Of a DNA stretch of 64,000 nt, positions 10,515 through 22,182 are shown one piece after another. Both the position numbers and the translations under genes were made by a program. Position 1 is the stretch's first letter. Each line of letters opens with the position of its first letter. The notes beneath the pieces are model-generated. The model was given only the letters and a program-made list of their open reading frames with translations, had not been told where the DNA came from and ran no database searches. The stretch is taken from positions 30,787,632-30,851,631 of the forward strand of contig CM055102.1 of assembly GCA_029204225.1 (NCBI GenBank), read 5' to 3'. This DNA is from Diphasiastrum complanatum (taxonomy: Eukaryota; Streptophyta; Lycopodiopsida; Lycopodiales; Lycopodiaceae).

Positions 10515-11084
10515 GTGAGAATGCCCCTCGACATCTTACTCAAGACGCATCCGACCCTTCGGGAAGGATTGAAGACTTATATAGATGGACTAGGCAGTGA
10601 AAAACCAGAGGTGCGCCCTACAAATTTGGTGCCAAATGAAGAAGTAGAGAAATCACAACCAGTCCATCAAGTAGGTGTTGGTTGGAAAAAGGATGCCAAA
10701 CATGTGACCATCCCGATCACACATCATGGATTTTCAAGAGAATCAGCCATAGTCGATGGAGGATCCGAAGTGAACATCATATCCTCCAAACTTTACCACG
10801 AATGGGGACTTACTCACATGGTAAGCGCTCCTTTTACGATCTGACTAGCTGACCAATCTAGTGTGAAACCATTGGGCATAGCCAATTATGTGCATACCAA
10901 AGTAGCCGAAATTCGTTTCATGCTAGATTTTGTAGTCTTGGACTTGCCTGATTCTCCCCAATCCTATAGCATCCTGCTAGGTAGACCTTGGCTCAGAACA
11001 TCACAAGCTCTTCATAACTGGGAACAAAATCGTATTGTGCTGCAAAATCACAATTCCACACTGAAGATCGATCCCGATGTCTAG
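10515..11084 (+). pseudogene. Gypsy retropepsin, element F
   Basis: An aspartic protease fold of the gypsy type in two frames split by a TGA near 10,844. The active-site loop reads IVDGGSEVNIIS, i.e. D-G-G where D-S/T-G is usual, so activity is doubtful. The C-terminal part keeps the flap-to-end region, with SILLGRPWLRTSQALHNW. It lies downstream of the zinc knuckles and upstream of RT, the normal order. Confidence 0.82.
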
Positions 11085-12354
11085 ATTACGAAGCCAACAG
11101 ACCAACGAGCCATGGTTTCAAGCTCTGCTTCTACAGTCCATTCTGATGAGAAATCAGATGACGGACGTCGATGTAGGAGGATTGTCATACATGATGATTT
11201 GCAAACCGATGCGGTGAACTAGACAGAAACCCTAGCCACAATCAATTGTCTTTAGTTTGATATTTCATCAGACAAGCAATTCTCCAAGCAAAGGTCATAT
11301 GTTGACCCATTTTACCATGTGGACAATATCCCTATGAAGAGATTAGAACAACCAACAAAGAAATCTAGCGAGGGCCATCAAGATTCCGTTTCACTTTTTA
11401 TGATGAGCCTAGAGGCTATACCCCAGAAACCGCTGCAAGGAGTCTGTAGTGAAAAGAAAATTGAAGTTCTTCAGGTGTTCACCCTAGAAGAAGGTCAAGA
11501 GTACAAGAATGAGGATTTCCTCCGATATGTTGATCCTGATTGTTTTAAAGCTGCGCAAAAATCCCGAAATACTAGATTAATGAGAGCCTCTAGCGAACGC
11601 AGATTTCATCAAAACCCCAGAGTTCCACAAGGCAATGTTGTCATAGGCCAAATGGATATTGTGACTGATGGATCCATGATTAGTGTTCCTATAACTGTCG
11701 ATGATCTCTAAGAGAATGTATAGATTGGGACCTAGATGAGGATGAAGCTCTTTATAAGGTAGAAATCTCGTTATGGGACAGTAGCATAAATATGGTAAAA
11801 GATCTAACCCTTGATCCACGATTAGAGATGCCTACAAATGACAAGAAAAAAGAGCCAATTACTTCGGATTGTCCATAGAGAGAATCCCTGAAGGAAAAAG
11901 CTCCAATAACCTTCATAGATCTGGGTATGAAACCATCAAAGAGTGTTAGAAAACTTGACCGCACTCTGAAAAGATTGGGTATTGACAATTGACCACCCAC
12001 CAGCCCGCTCCGTGAACGTAAACCCCTATATAAGGCAAAAACCGATGCATGGAAGGCTAACAATGATAAAAGAGGAATCAAGACCGAGTTGATGACCAAT
12101 CATGAGTTACAAGATAAGATCCGGTAAGACTCCATAGAAGAACCTAAACCTACGCATGATGTGCCACAATATTTCAAAGATTATGAGATAGATGAAGTGG
12201 TAGTGGTTATGCCCAGGGCAAAGAGAGAACTCTTAGTAGAAACCTCCCAAGGAGCCAACGTGTATGAAGGTCCTACACTAAAGAGATAGATCTGGCTGAG
12301 AAGGGAGAGGAGAGTCGTATGGTATCAGTAGGGGAAGATGTAGAAGGAGAAGAA
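11085..12354 (+). pseudogene. Gypsy protease-RT linker
   Basis: Degenerate frames (largest 11,319-11,711) of acidic, charged sequence. Position says it is the pol linker of element F; no domain is recognisable. Multiple stops are present. Confidence 0.45.
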
Positions 12355-13923
12355 CTCGAGGATCTCAAGACACTTCTCTCCAAATACCGTGATTGTCTTG
12401 CTTGGAATTAGGCTAAGCTGAAGGGCATATCATCAGATGTAGTAGTTCATACCATTCCACTAGCTGATGGCACAAAACCCACAGTTAGTAGGCCTTATAA
12501 GTCCAATCCGCACTATGCCCAGTTGATCCAAGAGGAATTGAAAAAGCTTCTAGATGTAGGATTCATCTACCAGATGGAGCACACTAATTGGGTATTGTCG
12601 ATCGTGGTAGTACCTAAGAAAAATGGAAAACTTAGAATCTATGTGGACTACAAGAAACTGAATGTCGTAACCAACAAAGACCGTTTTTCTTTACCATTCA
12701 CGGAAAATGTGTTAGAGAGAATAGCTAGAGAAGAAGCCTATAGCTTTCTAGATGAGTTTAGTGGCTATAACCAGGAGCAAATAACTCCCAGAAGATCAGC
12801 ACAAAACCACCTTCTCCACTGAGTGAGAAACTTATGCTTACAAAGTGATGCCATTTGGGTTGTGCAACGCTCCCAGCACTTTCCAACGAGTGATGAGTTA
12901 TGCCTTCAAGGATTTTCTTCGAAAGTTTCTTGAGATATTCATGGACGACTTGTGTGTCCACTCCTCTAGAGCCCAACATCTAGCTTGCTTAGAGAAAGTG
13001 TTCATCCAGTGTCGATTGTTCGGCATATCCCTAAACCCGGCCAAATGCCAATTTTTGGTCACGCACGGTATAGTGCTAGGCCATGTAGTCTTGAGGCATG
13101 GTATCGCCACTGACGTCGACAAGATCCACATAATACTTGCATTGCCTGAACCTAGAACTATACGTGAAGTGTACATCTTTATGGGGCATTGCAATTATTA
13201 TTGGAGATTTGTCCTAAACTTTGCTAAGCTGGCCTATTTAATCTATCAAATGACTATCCAACTAGAATGGATAGCTGAAGCCACTAAGGCTTTTCACAAA
13301 CTCAAGAAGGCCTTAGTTACTGCACCAATTTTTTGACCTCCTATCTGGACCATAGAATTTCATGTCCACACAGACAAGTCTAATTATGCAATAGAGAGTG
13401 TTCTGACCCAACTAGGAGAGTATAAGAAGTATTATCCGAACTACTTCACCAATAGGCAGTTGATTCCTACGGAGATGAACTATACCACTACCGAACATGA
13501 AGTGCTAGCCATGGTATACAGTGTGAAGAAATTCTGCCATTACCTGCTAGCCAACCCCTTTGTCTTCTTTGTAGATCACCAAGCCCTACTATATATGGTA
13601 AATAGACCCTGCACAACCGGACGTATCACCCGATGGCTGCTAGTTTTTCAAGAGTTCGACTTTACAATCGTCATTGCAAAGGGAAACAGCATTATCTGGC
13701 CGATCACCTCTCAAGGATCCGAATTGTTCCCGAGAGTAGAGAGGTTGATGATGAGCTCCTGACGCCATATTATTCCATGTCGATGTCATCCTTGAGTGGG
13801 CTGCTGACATTGTAGGATATCTTATGTCGGGACGTACTCCCCCTGAGATGAGCAAAATAGAATGACATAGGTTAGTCATTAAATTTGCTCCTTTCACATT
13901 GATAGCAGGACAGTTGTATCACA
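12355..13923 (+). pseudogene. Gypsy reverse transcriptase and RNase H, element F
   Basis: Ty3/gypsy pol in several frames. RT motifs in order: LLDVGFIYQMEHTNWVLSIV, PKKNGKLRIYVDYKKLN, EEAYSFLDEFSGYNQ, VMPFGLCNAPSTFQRVM, the catalytic EIFMDDL (FMDD in place of YxDD), LNPAKCQFLV and GHCNYYWRF. RNase H follows: FHVHTDKSNYAIESVL, NYTTTEHEVLAMVYSVKKF and VDHQALLYMVN. A post-RNase H strip leads toward integrase and is cut at 13,923 by copia LTR G. Frameshifts lie near 12,820, 13,336 and 13,680. The integrase of this element is not found nearby. Confidence 0.9.
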
Positions 13924-14892
13924 TGTAGAACAACTGATCAAATAGATCTTGATTCTACTAACAAAGAGCGTAGTTTACTTGACAAAAGATGAGAAAGAAA
14001 CGAACGCGAACTCGAAACATTTCTATTCGTGACCAACTCGAAAAGATTTGCGAAGTTTGTCTTGCAATCAACTCAAAAAATTCGCGAAACAATTTCTTGT
14101 AGAAGCTCGTGGCTTTCTTGTTGAAGCTCGAAAGATTCGCGAACAGAATCTTGTCGTGAAATATTTTGTTTATTGTTTAAGCCTCAAATGTCACGAAATT
14201 GTCACAAACAATTCGCGAAATCTTTTGGACTGTTCTTCAAGCTCACCTGTCGCGAAACTATCTTGAACAATTCGCGAAATATTCTAGATTTCTTCTTCAA
14301 GCTCAAGAATTGTCATCTGTCGCGAACAATTTGTGAAAGACAAAAATGTCGTGAAGAGACAAGTGTCACGAACAATTCGCGAAACACGAAGCTAAAACGA
14401 AGAGATGGACTGTTGCGAATAATTCGTGAACAGAATTTATTTGACTCTGGAAACAGAACATCTATTTGAATATCAATCGTTGTAAACGGTTAGATATCTA
14501 CTGTTATAATAATAAAAGGCCAAAACACCTGTACATAAAAGGCCAAAAGACCTGTCCTATAGCAATATTAAATACATGTGCACTACTCGTTGTAACACAC
14601 TCACTCAATTAGAGACACAACAACGAGATAAGACAACAAGAGATGTATATTGATGATTCAGATTCAAAATTATAAAAATTCATTTTTGATCAATAGTTTC
14701 TTATTGTCTAAATTGTCTTAAGTTGTCTCTTATTTCCGCATATAATTTCTGCACGCATATTCAATCAGAACAAATATTGTTCTATTAGTACATAGATCAG
14801 ATAAAATCGCGATTGAAGACATTGATATTAGTTTGATTTATTCAAACTTGCATCATGTTCTCTGTGGAAGAATAATTACTATTTTTCCTACA
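13924..14892 (+). repeat. Copia LTR G (5' LTR)
   Basis: A 969-bp LTR with matching termini TGTAG...CTACA, followed directly by a primer-binding site. It interrupts the end of gypsy element F pol. Its U3 is studded with the palindrome TTCGCGAA (exact at 14,081, 14,135, 14,212, 14,271 and 14,375, with several variants). Partial copies lie at 15,603-15,857, 16,978-17,636 and 20,590-20,642. Confidence 0.85.
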
Positions 14893-14893
14893 A

Positions 14894-14905
14894 TGGTATC
14901 AGAGC
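14894..14905 (+). promoter_or_regulatory. Primer-binding site of copia G
   Basis: TGGTATCAGAGC, complementary to the 3' end of plant initiator tRNA-Met, one base after the LTR. Copies with substitutions occur in the duplicated units near 15,858, 17,632 and 20,643. Confidence 0.9.
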
Positions 14906-15007
14906 ATACAGAATTAAAGTTGATACAATAGTATCTTCGCATCCCTCTCAGCATTCTTCATACATCCATCAGTAAGCCGCTATCTGGAGCTTATTCAGAA
15001 TTAAAAG

Positions 15008-15310
15008 ATGTCGTTGATCACCAATATTCAAGCTAAGATCACTACAATCTTGGAGCCAGAAGGTTCAAACTACTTGATTTGAAAATTAAAGACTTCACTC
15101 TTGTTAAAGGACGAAGGTCTATGCCAATGGATAGAACCAATTGAGGAGAAGCCAGAAGCTACTTCTAGCAAAGAACTTCGCGAATGGAGTTTAAAAAATG
15201 ACAAAGCTATAGCAATTATTGCATCTTCAGTGCATGACAATATAATGCTAGATCTTACGTCAATTTCAAACACAAAGGATTTATGGGAAAAATTGCAAAC
15301 CAAGAATTTC
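15008..15310 (+). pseudogene. Copia gag N-terminus, unit 1
   Basis: The start of a copia gag polyprotein: ATG at 15,008, an ITTILEPEGSNYLI segment, then KTSLLLKDEGLCQWIEPIEE and IAIIASSVHDNIMLDLTSIS. It has one in-frame stop (a TGA for the expected Trp codon near 15,079). The gag is cut at about residue 100 by segment X, so it ends in LQTKNFR and then reads into unrelated sequence. Two near-identical copies lie downstream. Confidence 0.85.
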
Positions 15311-15312
15311 AG

Positions 15313-15602
15313 GTTGTTTTTGACGTAAAATCATCGTCACGCGCTATTACGCCAATGCGGACTGCTTAAAACTGACGCGTAAATGGCCCATTATGGCCGG
15401 TTGCACTTTTATTGAAACTCTATCTATTTATTGATTTATGCTGGACTTAAATTTATTCAAGAGGCCTATGCCCCTAGTTCCCGAGTTTGTCGGGGCTAGG
15501 AGTTGCCAGTTCGTCTTATAAATTGCAACTTTATTCACTATAGGCCACTTTAGTGATTTAAAACCAAATTTGGGGCTCAGCCCTTAAGTTTGGGCCCAAC
15601 TT
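15313..15602 (+). repeat. Segment X, copy 1 (inserted in gag)
   Basis: Begins TGTTTTTGACG at the point where gag stops. It contains GGCCACTTTAGTGATTTAAA and ends in GGGCCCAACT. The same join is present in all three units, so the insertion came before amplification. It looks like the 5' part of another LTR element, but the far end is not defined. Confidence 0.6.
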
Positions 15603-15971
15603 AAGAGATGTATATTGATGAATCAGATTCAGAATTATAAAAATTCATTTTTGATCAATAGTTTTTTATTGTCTAAATTGTCTTAAGTTGTCTCTTACTT
15701 CCGCATATAATTTCCGCATGCATATTCAATCAGAACAAATATTGTTCTATTAGTACATAGATCATAGAAAATCGCGATTGAAGACATTGATATTAGTTTG
15801 ATTTATTCAAACTTGCATCGTGTTCTCTGTGAAAGAATACTGACTATTTTTCCTACAATGGTATTGGAGCATACATAATTAAAGTTGATATAGTAGTATC
15901 TTCGCATCCCTGTCAGCATTCTTCATACATCCATCAGTAAGCCGCTATCTAGAGCTTATTCAAAACTAAAA

Positions 15972-16280
15972 GATGTCCTCGATCACCAATATTCAAGTTA
16001 AGATCACTACAATCTTGGACCCATAAGGTTCAAACAACTTGATTTGGAAATTAAATACTTCACTCTTGTTAAAGGGCGAAGGTCTATGCCAATGGGTAGA
16101 ACCAATTGAGGAGAAGCCAGAAGCTTCTCCTGGCAAAGACCTTCGAGAATGGAGTTTCAAAAATGACAAAGCTATAGCAATTATTGCATCTTCAAGGCAT
16201 GACAACATAATGCTAGATCTTACGTCAATTTCAAACGTAAAGGATTTATGAGAAGAATTGCAAACCAAGAATTTCATGTT
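15972..16280 (+). pseudogene. Copia gag N-terminus, unit 2
   Basis: Copy of the gag fragment at 15,008 with the sequence GLCQWVEPIEEKPEA and IAIIASSRHDNIMLDLTSIS. It has a stop before the conserved part and one near 16,250. Same truncation point by segment X. Confidence 0.85.
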
Positions 16281-16282
16281 GT

Positions 16283-16977
16283 TTTTGACGGAAAATCATC
16301 GCCACACGCTTTTACGCCAATGCGGAACTGCTTAAAATTGACGGGTAAATGGCCGGTTGCACTTTTATTGAAACTTCGTCTATTTATTGATTTACGCTGG
16401 ACTTAAATTTATTTAAGAGGCCCATGCCCCTAGTTCCTGAGTTTGTCGGGGCTAGGAGGTGCCAGTTCGTCTTAAATAGGAGTTAAATGATAGCTTTATT
16501 CACTTGTGTTCAGAGAGCTCTTGGTGAGAAGGTGAAAAGAGAAGGAAGGAGAAGAAGTTGTTGTGTTTGGTGCCTCCACTATCAGCCTCTTCCACCTTGC
16601 TGTGTATTCCATTTCACTGTTATTGATTCATTGGTTTGATCTTTAGCATTGTGGTTTCACCATTTTATTTGTGGAATCAGATTTGGTGTTGTTTGATTTT
16701 GCAGTCTCTTATCTTGTGATTGCAGACCCTGCTATTGTGGGACTTCATTTTGTATCTCTTTGATGTCTCTGACATTTGTTTGCAGATTGTGGGGATTAGG
16801 AGATCACTTCTTGTTCATTGATAGATTTATTTCTTCTTTGTATTCCCTCTAACCTTGTGGATGCAGGCCTTGATATTGTGAGGATTGTACTTGTATACTT
16901 TTGCCATTTCTAACATTTAGTTGCAAAACTTGAAGGGTTACAAGGGGGGGTTTGCCCAGAGTTTTGTTCACCTATAT
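16283..16977 (+). repeat. Segment X, copy 2 with extension
   Basis: Segment X followed by about 480 bases that align with 18,500-19,215, with several pyrimidine-AG sites resembling splice acceptors (TTTTGCAG, GTTTGCAG). It is joined to LTR G sequence at ATCATTTGG/ACTGTTC, where both parents share TTGG. Confidence 0.6.
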
Positions 16978-17636
16978 GATCATTTGGACTGTTCTTCAAG
17001 CTCACCTGTCGTGAAACTATCTCGAATAGTTCACGAAATATTCTTGATTTCTTCTTCAAGCTCAAGAATTGTCATCTGTCGCGAACAATTCGTGAAAGAC
17101 GAAAATGTTGCGAAGAGACAAGTGTCACGAACAATTTGTGAAACACGAAGCTGAAACGAACAGATGGACTGTCGTGAATAATTCGCGAATAGAATTTATT
17201 TGACCTTGGAGAAAGAGCATCTATTTGAATATCAATCGTCGTAAACGGTTAGATATCTATTGTTACAACAATAAAAGGCCAAAAGACCTGTCTTGTAGCA
17301 ATATTAAGTACATGTGCACTACTCATTGTAACACACACACTCAATTAAAGACACAACAATGAGATAAGACAACAAGAAATGTATATTGATGAATCAGATT
17401 CAGAATTATAAAAATTCATTTTTGATCAATAGTTTCTTATTGTCTAAATTGTCTTAAGTTGTCTCTTACTTTCGCATATAATTTTCGCATGCATATTCAA
17501 TCAGAACAAATATTGTTCTATTAGTACATAGATCAGATAAAATTGCGATTGAAGACATTGATATTAGTTTGATTTATTCAAACTTGCATCGTGTTCTCTG
17601 TGGAAGAATACTGACTATTTTTCCTACAATGGCATC
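16978..17636 (+). repeat. Partial copia LTR G copy
   Basis: Matches 14,225-14,892 of LTR G, keeping the CTACA end and a PBS with one change (TGGCATCAGAGC). The U3 start is missing. Confidence 0.85.
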
Positions 17637-17743
17637 AGAGCATACAGAACTAAAGTTAATATAGTAGTATCTTCGCATCCCTGTCAGCATTCTTCATACA
17701 TCCATTAGTAAGCCGCTATCTAGAGCTTATTCTAAATTAAAAG

Positions 17744-18057
17744 ATAGTCCTCGATCACCAATATTCAAGTTAAGATCACTACAATCTTGGACCCAAAAGG
17801 TTCAAACTACTTGATTTGGAAATTAAAGACTTCACTCTTGTTAATGGGCGAAGGTCTATGCCAATGGGTAGAACCAATTGAGGAGAAGCCAGAAGCTACT
17901 CCTGGCAAAGACCTTCGAGAATGAAGTTTAAAAAATGACAAAGCTATAGCAATAATTGCATCTTCAGTGCATGACAACATAATGCTAGATCTTACGTCAA
18001 ATTCAAACGCAAAGAATTTATGGGAAGAATTGCAAACCAAGAATTTCAGGTTGTTTT
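17744..18057 (+). pseudogene. Copia gag N-terminus, unit 3
   Basis: Third copy of the gag fragment. The start codon is disrupted (AGATAGTCC for AGATGTCC) and a TGA lies near 17,922. It is truncated by segment X at the same point. Confidence 0.85.
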
Positions 18058-18449
18058 TGACGGAAAATCATCGCCACACGCTTTTACGCCAATGCGGAAC
18101 TGCTTAAAACTGACGCGTAAATGGCCGGTTGCACTTTTATTGAAACTTCGTCTGTTTATTGATTTACGCTGGAATTAAATTTATTTAAGAGGCCTATGCC
18201 CCTAGTTCCTGAGTTTGTCGGGACTAGGAGGTTCCAGTTCATCTTAAATACGAGTTAAATAGTAGCTTTATTCACCGTAGGCCACTTTAGTGATTTAAAA
18301 CCAAATTTGGGGCTCAGCCCTTAAGTTTGGGCCCAACTGCTAAAAAGCCCTTGTTGGTGCCCATTCATGAAGAGGTGCACCTCTTTGGGCCCCGGCCTTC
18401 CGTAGCATTAGAGGGGGCCAGCCCTCTACGTAACATTCATTCATCTTCT

Positions 18450-18511
<62 letters not shown>

Positions 18512-19215
18512 CTTGTAGAGAGAAACTTGTGCCACTCTCAGCCTCCTCCACCTTGCTGTGTATTCCACTTCACTGTTATTGATTCACTGATTTAATCTTT
18601 AGCATTGTGTTTTCACCATTTCATTTGTGGATTCAGATTTGGCGTTGTGTGCTTTTGCAGTCTCTTATCTTGTGATTGCAGACCCTGCTATTGTGAGACT
18701 TCATTTTGTATCTCTTTGTTGTCTCTGACATTTGTTTGCAGATTGTGGGGATTAGGAAATCACTTCTTGTTCATTAATAGATTTATTTCTTGTTTGTATT
18801 GCCTCTAACCTTGTGGATGCAGGCCTTGACATTGTGAGATTGTACTTGTATACTTTTGCCATTTCTAACATTTGGTTGCAAAACTTGAAGGGTTACGAGC
18901 CATTTGCTATCTCCTTCATAGGGATCTAAGACTTGGAAGATTGCTATGTCTCGTCTTACAAGAGCTTGATTCATTTTCTTGTAATGTCCTTCATAAATTG
19001 TGTGTTAAATTCTTAAAATCTGAGAAGTTGGTTATGATTACTCATTACTCAGAGAAGAAATCACATTCTATCTATCTTGTATGTTGTCACAAAAGTCTAT
19101 TTATTGTTTGAGCCCTGCTAGCCTTAGTGCTCATTCATTTTCTGAGAACTGTGGCTTGTCTGTGGGTTGGTTTGCCCAGAGTTCTGTTCACCTATATGAT
19201 CATTTGGTTACTACC
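18058..19215 (+). repeat. Segment X, copy 3, longest form
   Basis: Repeats copy 1, then continues through a GC-rich stretch, a long GA microsatellite (18,451-18,507) and the block shared with 16,540-16,977. It holds no coding frame I can recognise. Confidence 0.6.
18451..18507 (+). repeat. (GA)n microsatellite
   Basis: About 28 GA repeats inside segment X copy 3. The matching place in copy 2 has only short purine runs. Confidence 0.95.
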
Positions 19216-20285
19216 TGACTGAAACCCTTGTTGCCTTCTATAATCCATTTGAGAGTTTTCAACACCTTACAGATCGCTGGTTGCAGATCAGTATCTTGCA
19301 AGACAGCCATTGGGAGTTAAAGTTTTAAAAGCTTTTCCCACTCTGCTATCATTTTTTGTCCAGTGGGCCTGTGTAGTAAGTTGCCCATCGCTGCTTGGAA
19401 AAGAGGTTTTTGCCTCTTCTTCCCAGCGGCTCTCTCTGCCCGTTTACTGACCCTGTCTGCAGCCCATCTTCTAAGTCTGATTTGCGGCCTGCTGAGTATC
19501 GTGCTTGCATTCTAATCCTTCTCCTGTCTGCCCCGTGCCCTCCGTCTCTTGTCTCCAACCCCTGCCTAGCGCTCCCTATCCGCCCTCTTCACTGCCCTGC
19601 TCACGGTTTCTCCTATCTCTGAACACGACCTCCTTTCTTGCTGCCAGGGGCCCTTCCTTCACTCCCTGCCTAGCGCTCAGCCTCTACCTGTGTAGGAAAA
19701 CCTCTTTGCTGCCCACAGATTTGTTTGAAGCCCTGTTGTGGCCCGCTCCGTCTTCCTGTCTTGCTCCGTGCCCTCTACCTTGTGCCTTTTCCTTACCATG
19801 GGCTGTGCCCTCTACCTTATGGCCTACCTTGTGCCTTTTCCTTACCAAAAACCTTGCTATCAAGTATCCATCCCTGCCTGTAGGGTTTCAATTAGCATAT
19901 CCCTGCTTACAACGTATCTCTGTCTAAACTTGAAATGGTCTAGAAGGAAATTTTGATAAATGTTCAGGCATCGTTTGAAGTGGCTTGGAAATTGTTCCAT
20001 AAGCTGAATGCTCGGCATTTGCACGACCAAAATAGCCGCATACAGGGAAACACTAAACTTACATCTCATTTGTTAATGCTTTAGGATCTTTTCTATGAAC
20101 ACACAGTAGTGTGAGGGTTGTTCGAAGTCTTTAAGAACTGCAATGTTGTCTAATTGCTGAACATGAACTGAACTTTGTAAACACTTGCTTCACTTATTAA
20201 GAATCACTAATAAGCAAGGTATAAGCCGATTGATTCTAAGAAACCCTAGCGACCATTGCCTGACCCACATAACCTTGACTGACCG
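19216..20285. other. No gene recognised
   Basis: About 1 kb, partly CT-rich. It holds a 140-codon plus frame (19,505-19,927) of Pro/Ser/Leu-rich low complexity, and a local duplication of a CCCTCTACCTTGTGCC motif near 19,770 and 19,810. No domain seen. Confidence 0.35.
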
Positions 20286-20288
20286 GAG

Positions 20289-20516
20289 GTGATGCTATCC
20301 CCCACCACCTTGAAAGAGTTGCGATATTTCCTAGGCAGAGTGGGCTATTATAGGAAGTTTCTGAGTAACTACTCTTCCCTCATCTCTCCATTAGTGAGAC
20401 TCTTGAAAAAGAACGAACCTTTTACTTGGACTGAAGAGGATCAGAAAGCCTTCGAACAATTGATTGGCTTGGTCTCTATGATCAATCAGTCTCAAGAATT
20501 TATGTTAGCTTGAACT
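20289..20516 (+). pseudogene. Gypsy RT C-terminal fragment
   Basis: The RT thumb/connection of a Ty3/gypsy element: [20 protein letters not shown] followed by [25 protein letters not shown]. It is only 75 residues, with no RT palm and no RNase H core. The sequence differs from elements F and N, so it is a separate lineage. Confidence 0.85.
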
Positions 20517-20589
20517 GTAATCGAGATATAGACTGACTCCTTTACCATTTTCTTCGCATCGATAACTTGTTTAGGGTTCATTTTCTATC

Positions 20590-20797
20590 CCATCACTTGC
20601 ATCGTGTTCCCTGTGGAAGAATAATTATTGTTTTTCCTACAATGGTATCAGAGCATACGAAATAAAAGTTGATACAGTGGTATCTTTGCATCCCTCTCAG
20701 CATTCTTCATACATCCATCAATAAGTCACTATCTGGAGCTTATTTAAAATTAAAAGATGTCGTCGATCACCAATATTCAAGCTAAGATCACTACAAT
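20590..20797 (+). repeat. Copia G LTR end, PBS and gag start, fourth copy
   Basis: Matches 14,845-15,045: the LTR terminus CCTACA, PBS TGGTATCAGAGC and the gag ATG with ITNIQAKITT. It is truncated after about 13 gag codons, where the minus-strand ORFX fragment begins. Confidence 0.85.
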
Positions 20798-20805
20798 CCT
20801 TCTTG

Positions 20806-21150
20806 TCAGTAATTCTCTTTGCCCTCTTTTTTTCCTACGGTTTCACATCCACACACCAGTTGGGTGTTGTTCGTTGCCAAATGGAGTACCCGACTATCCA
20901 ATGATGCCTTGGCTGCTACCATGTCCTGGATGAATACTCCCAAGGCTTGGTAGGCCGTCGTTAAGTTCGTTGGAGCAGCCGGTACACTGGCGCCTACAGG
21001 GGCTTGTGTGGTAGTGGCCCCGACGACCTTTATAGTGCCATCGTCGTTGTCTTCAATGAGGTTCTCCGGTGATCTCTTGTCATTTGGTGCGGTTATGCAA
21101 ATGATGGCTTGTATGAAGTTTGGTCGCATTCAAAAAACTTAGGAAATTTG
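20806..21150 (-). pseudogene. ORFX fragment (N-terminal/coiled-coil start)
   Basis: The minus frame carries ENLIEDNDDGTIKVVGATTT, LTTAYQALGVFIQDMVAAK and SRVLHLATNNTQL. These match the ORFX copy at 33,634-35,940 (NLIKDNDDG, LTTTYQTLG, SRVLQLATSNTQL) and the copy at 37,200-38,236. It lies just downstream, on the same strand, of gypsy integrase (21,208-21,830), which supports a pol-then-ORFX order. The function is unknown. The copy is truncated at the start of the coiled coil. Confidence 0.75.
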
Positions 21151-21207
21151 GTCGAAATTTGAGTAGAGCTTCGCTCGGAAAGGTGACAAATAACTCGAAT
21201 TCAACCC

Positions 21208-21830
21208 TTAATTTAGAGTGTGTATTAAGTGGATTTTGATTCCATTTATGCCCCTTGTGAAGGTTGGTTTGATGATCTTGATGCTCTGCGAAGGTTTATG
21301 CAGAGCTTCGTGGCGTAATTGTAGAAATTTGGATTCATCAAGGCGTTGTGTTGTGGCAATCCTTAATGAAGGGACTAAAAACTCTACTGGCATTACGGCA
21401 TCCTGACCATATACAAGTTGGAATGGCGTTTGATCAGTGTTTCCCTTATATGCTGTCATGAATGCCCACAGAGCAGCATGCAACTTGTGTTCCCAATCCA
21501 ATCTGCTTGCTTCAACTATTTTCGTGAGCACGCTACATAGGATCTTTTTGGATGATTCTGCTTGCCCATTACCGCGAGGATAATAAGACATACTGGTTCT
21601 ATGGATCACGAATAATTCCTCCAACAGGACCTTGATGGTCTCATTGATGAAATGACTTCTACGATCGCTGAATATCTCCACCGGGCACCCAAAGCGCAAA
21701 ATGATATTTTCATAGAGAAACTTGCCAGTGGTCCTACCATCTGCTACTCTTACTGCCTTGGCTTCGACCCACTTGGTGAGGTAATCGGTGGCCACGATTA
21801 TATATCGAGCCTAGGTACTTCTTGTTGTTG
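21208..21830 (-). pseudogene. Gypsy integrase core and C-terminus
   Basis: Ty3/gypsy integrase catalytic core, 195 codons open. The three acidic positions are visible: ATDYLTKWVEA, FSDRRSHFIN (usually TDxGTHF) and YYPRGNGQAESSKKIL. The C-terminal GPY-like end is short. The N-terminal HHCC zinc finger is missing beyond 21,830. It has ORFX sequence immediately downstream. Confidence 0.9.
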
Positions 21831-22182
21831 ATCATCCAGATCTCAGATTCATCCAATGATGGGGTCCGAGATAGTTGGATCTTGCTTGTACAATGGGATG
21901 CACTCTGGATCTTAAGGATCTGATCAATCTGATTGGTCGAAGATAAAAATCAGGCCCCTTACGGTGGATTTTCCTTGATAACTTTTTACTCCTTGCACTG
22001 ATTGACCTGAGATTTTAACAGTAGCTAGATCTAGTGCAGATATTTCCACTAATCTAGTCTGTGAGGGTTCTCTAGTGCGAGGGTTGGCTATGTGAGAGGG
22101 TTTTTTGGCTGTTTTGCAGACAAAAAACCATGATATCTCTGAGATCATTGGGAAGTAACTCTCGCCAGGATCACAGGAGCTA
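21831..22182. other. Unassigned, antisense retroelement sequence
   Basis: No conserved domain. The minus strand ends near 22,183 in GCAGTGGGGGCATGTTAG, the purine tract and LTR start seen before LTR H, so it may be decayed LTR H sequence in reverse orientation. Confidence 0.35.

Larger units (their letters stand above)
14638..18330 (+). repeat. Tandem amplification of LTR end - PBS - gag - segment X
   Basis: A unit beginning AAGAGATGTATATTGATG recurs at 14,638, 15,603 and near 17,374. Units 1 and 2 are head to tail with a 965-bp period; unit 3 follows an intervening block (16,498-17,373) made of further segment X and partial LTR G. A truncated fourth copy of LTR end, PBS and gag start is at 20,590-20,797. 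Confidence 0.85.

Noticed and set aside
19505..19927. 140-codon Pro/Ser/Leu-rich plus frame
   Set aside because: CT-rich low complexity with overlapping frames on both strands and no domain.
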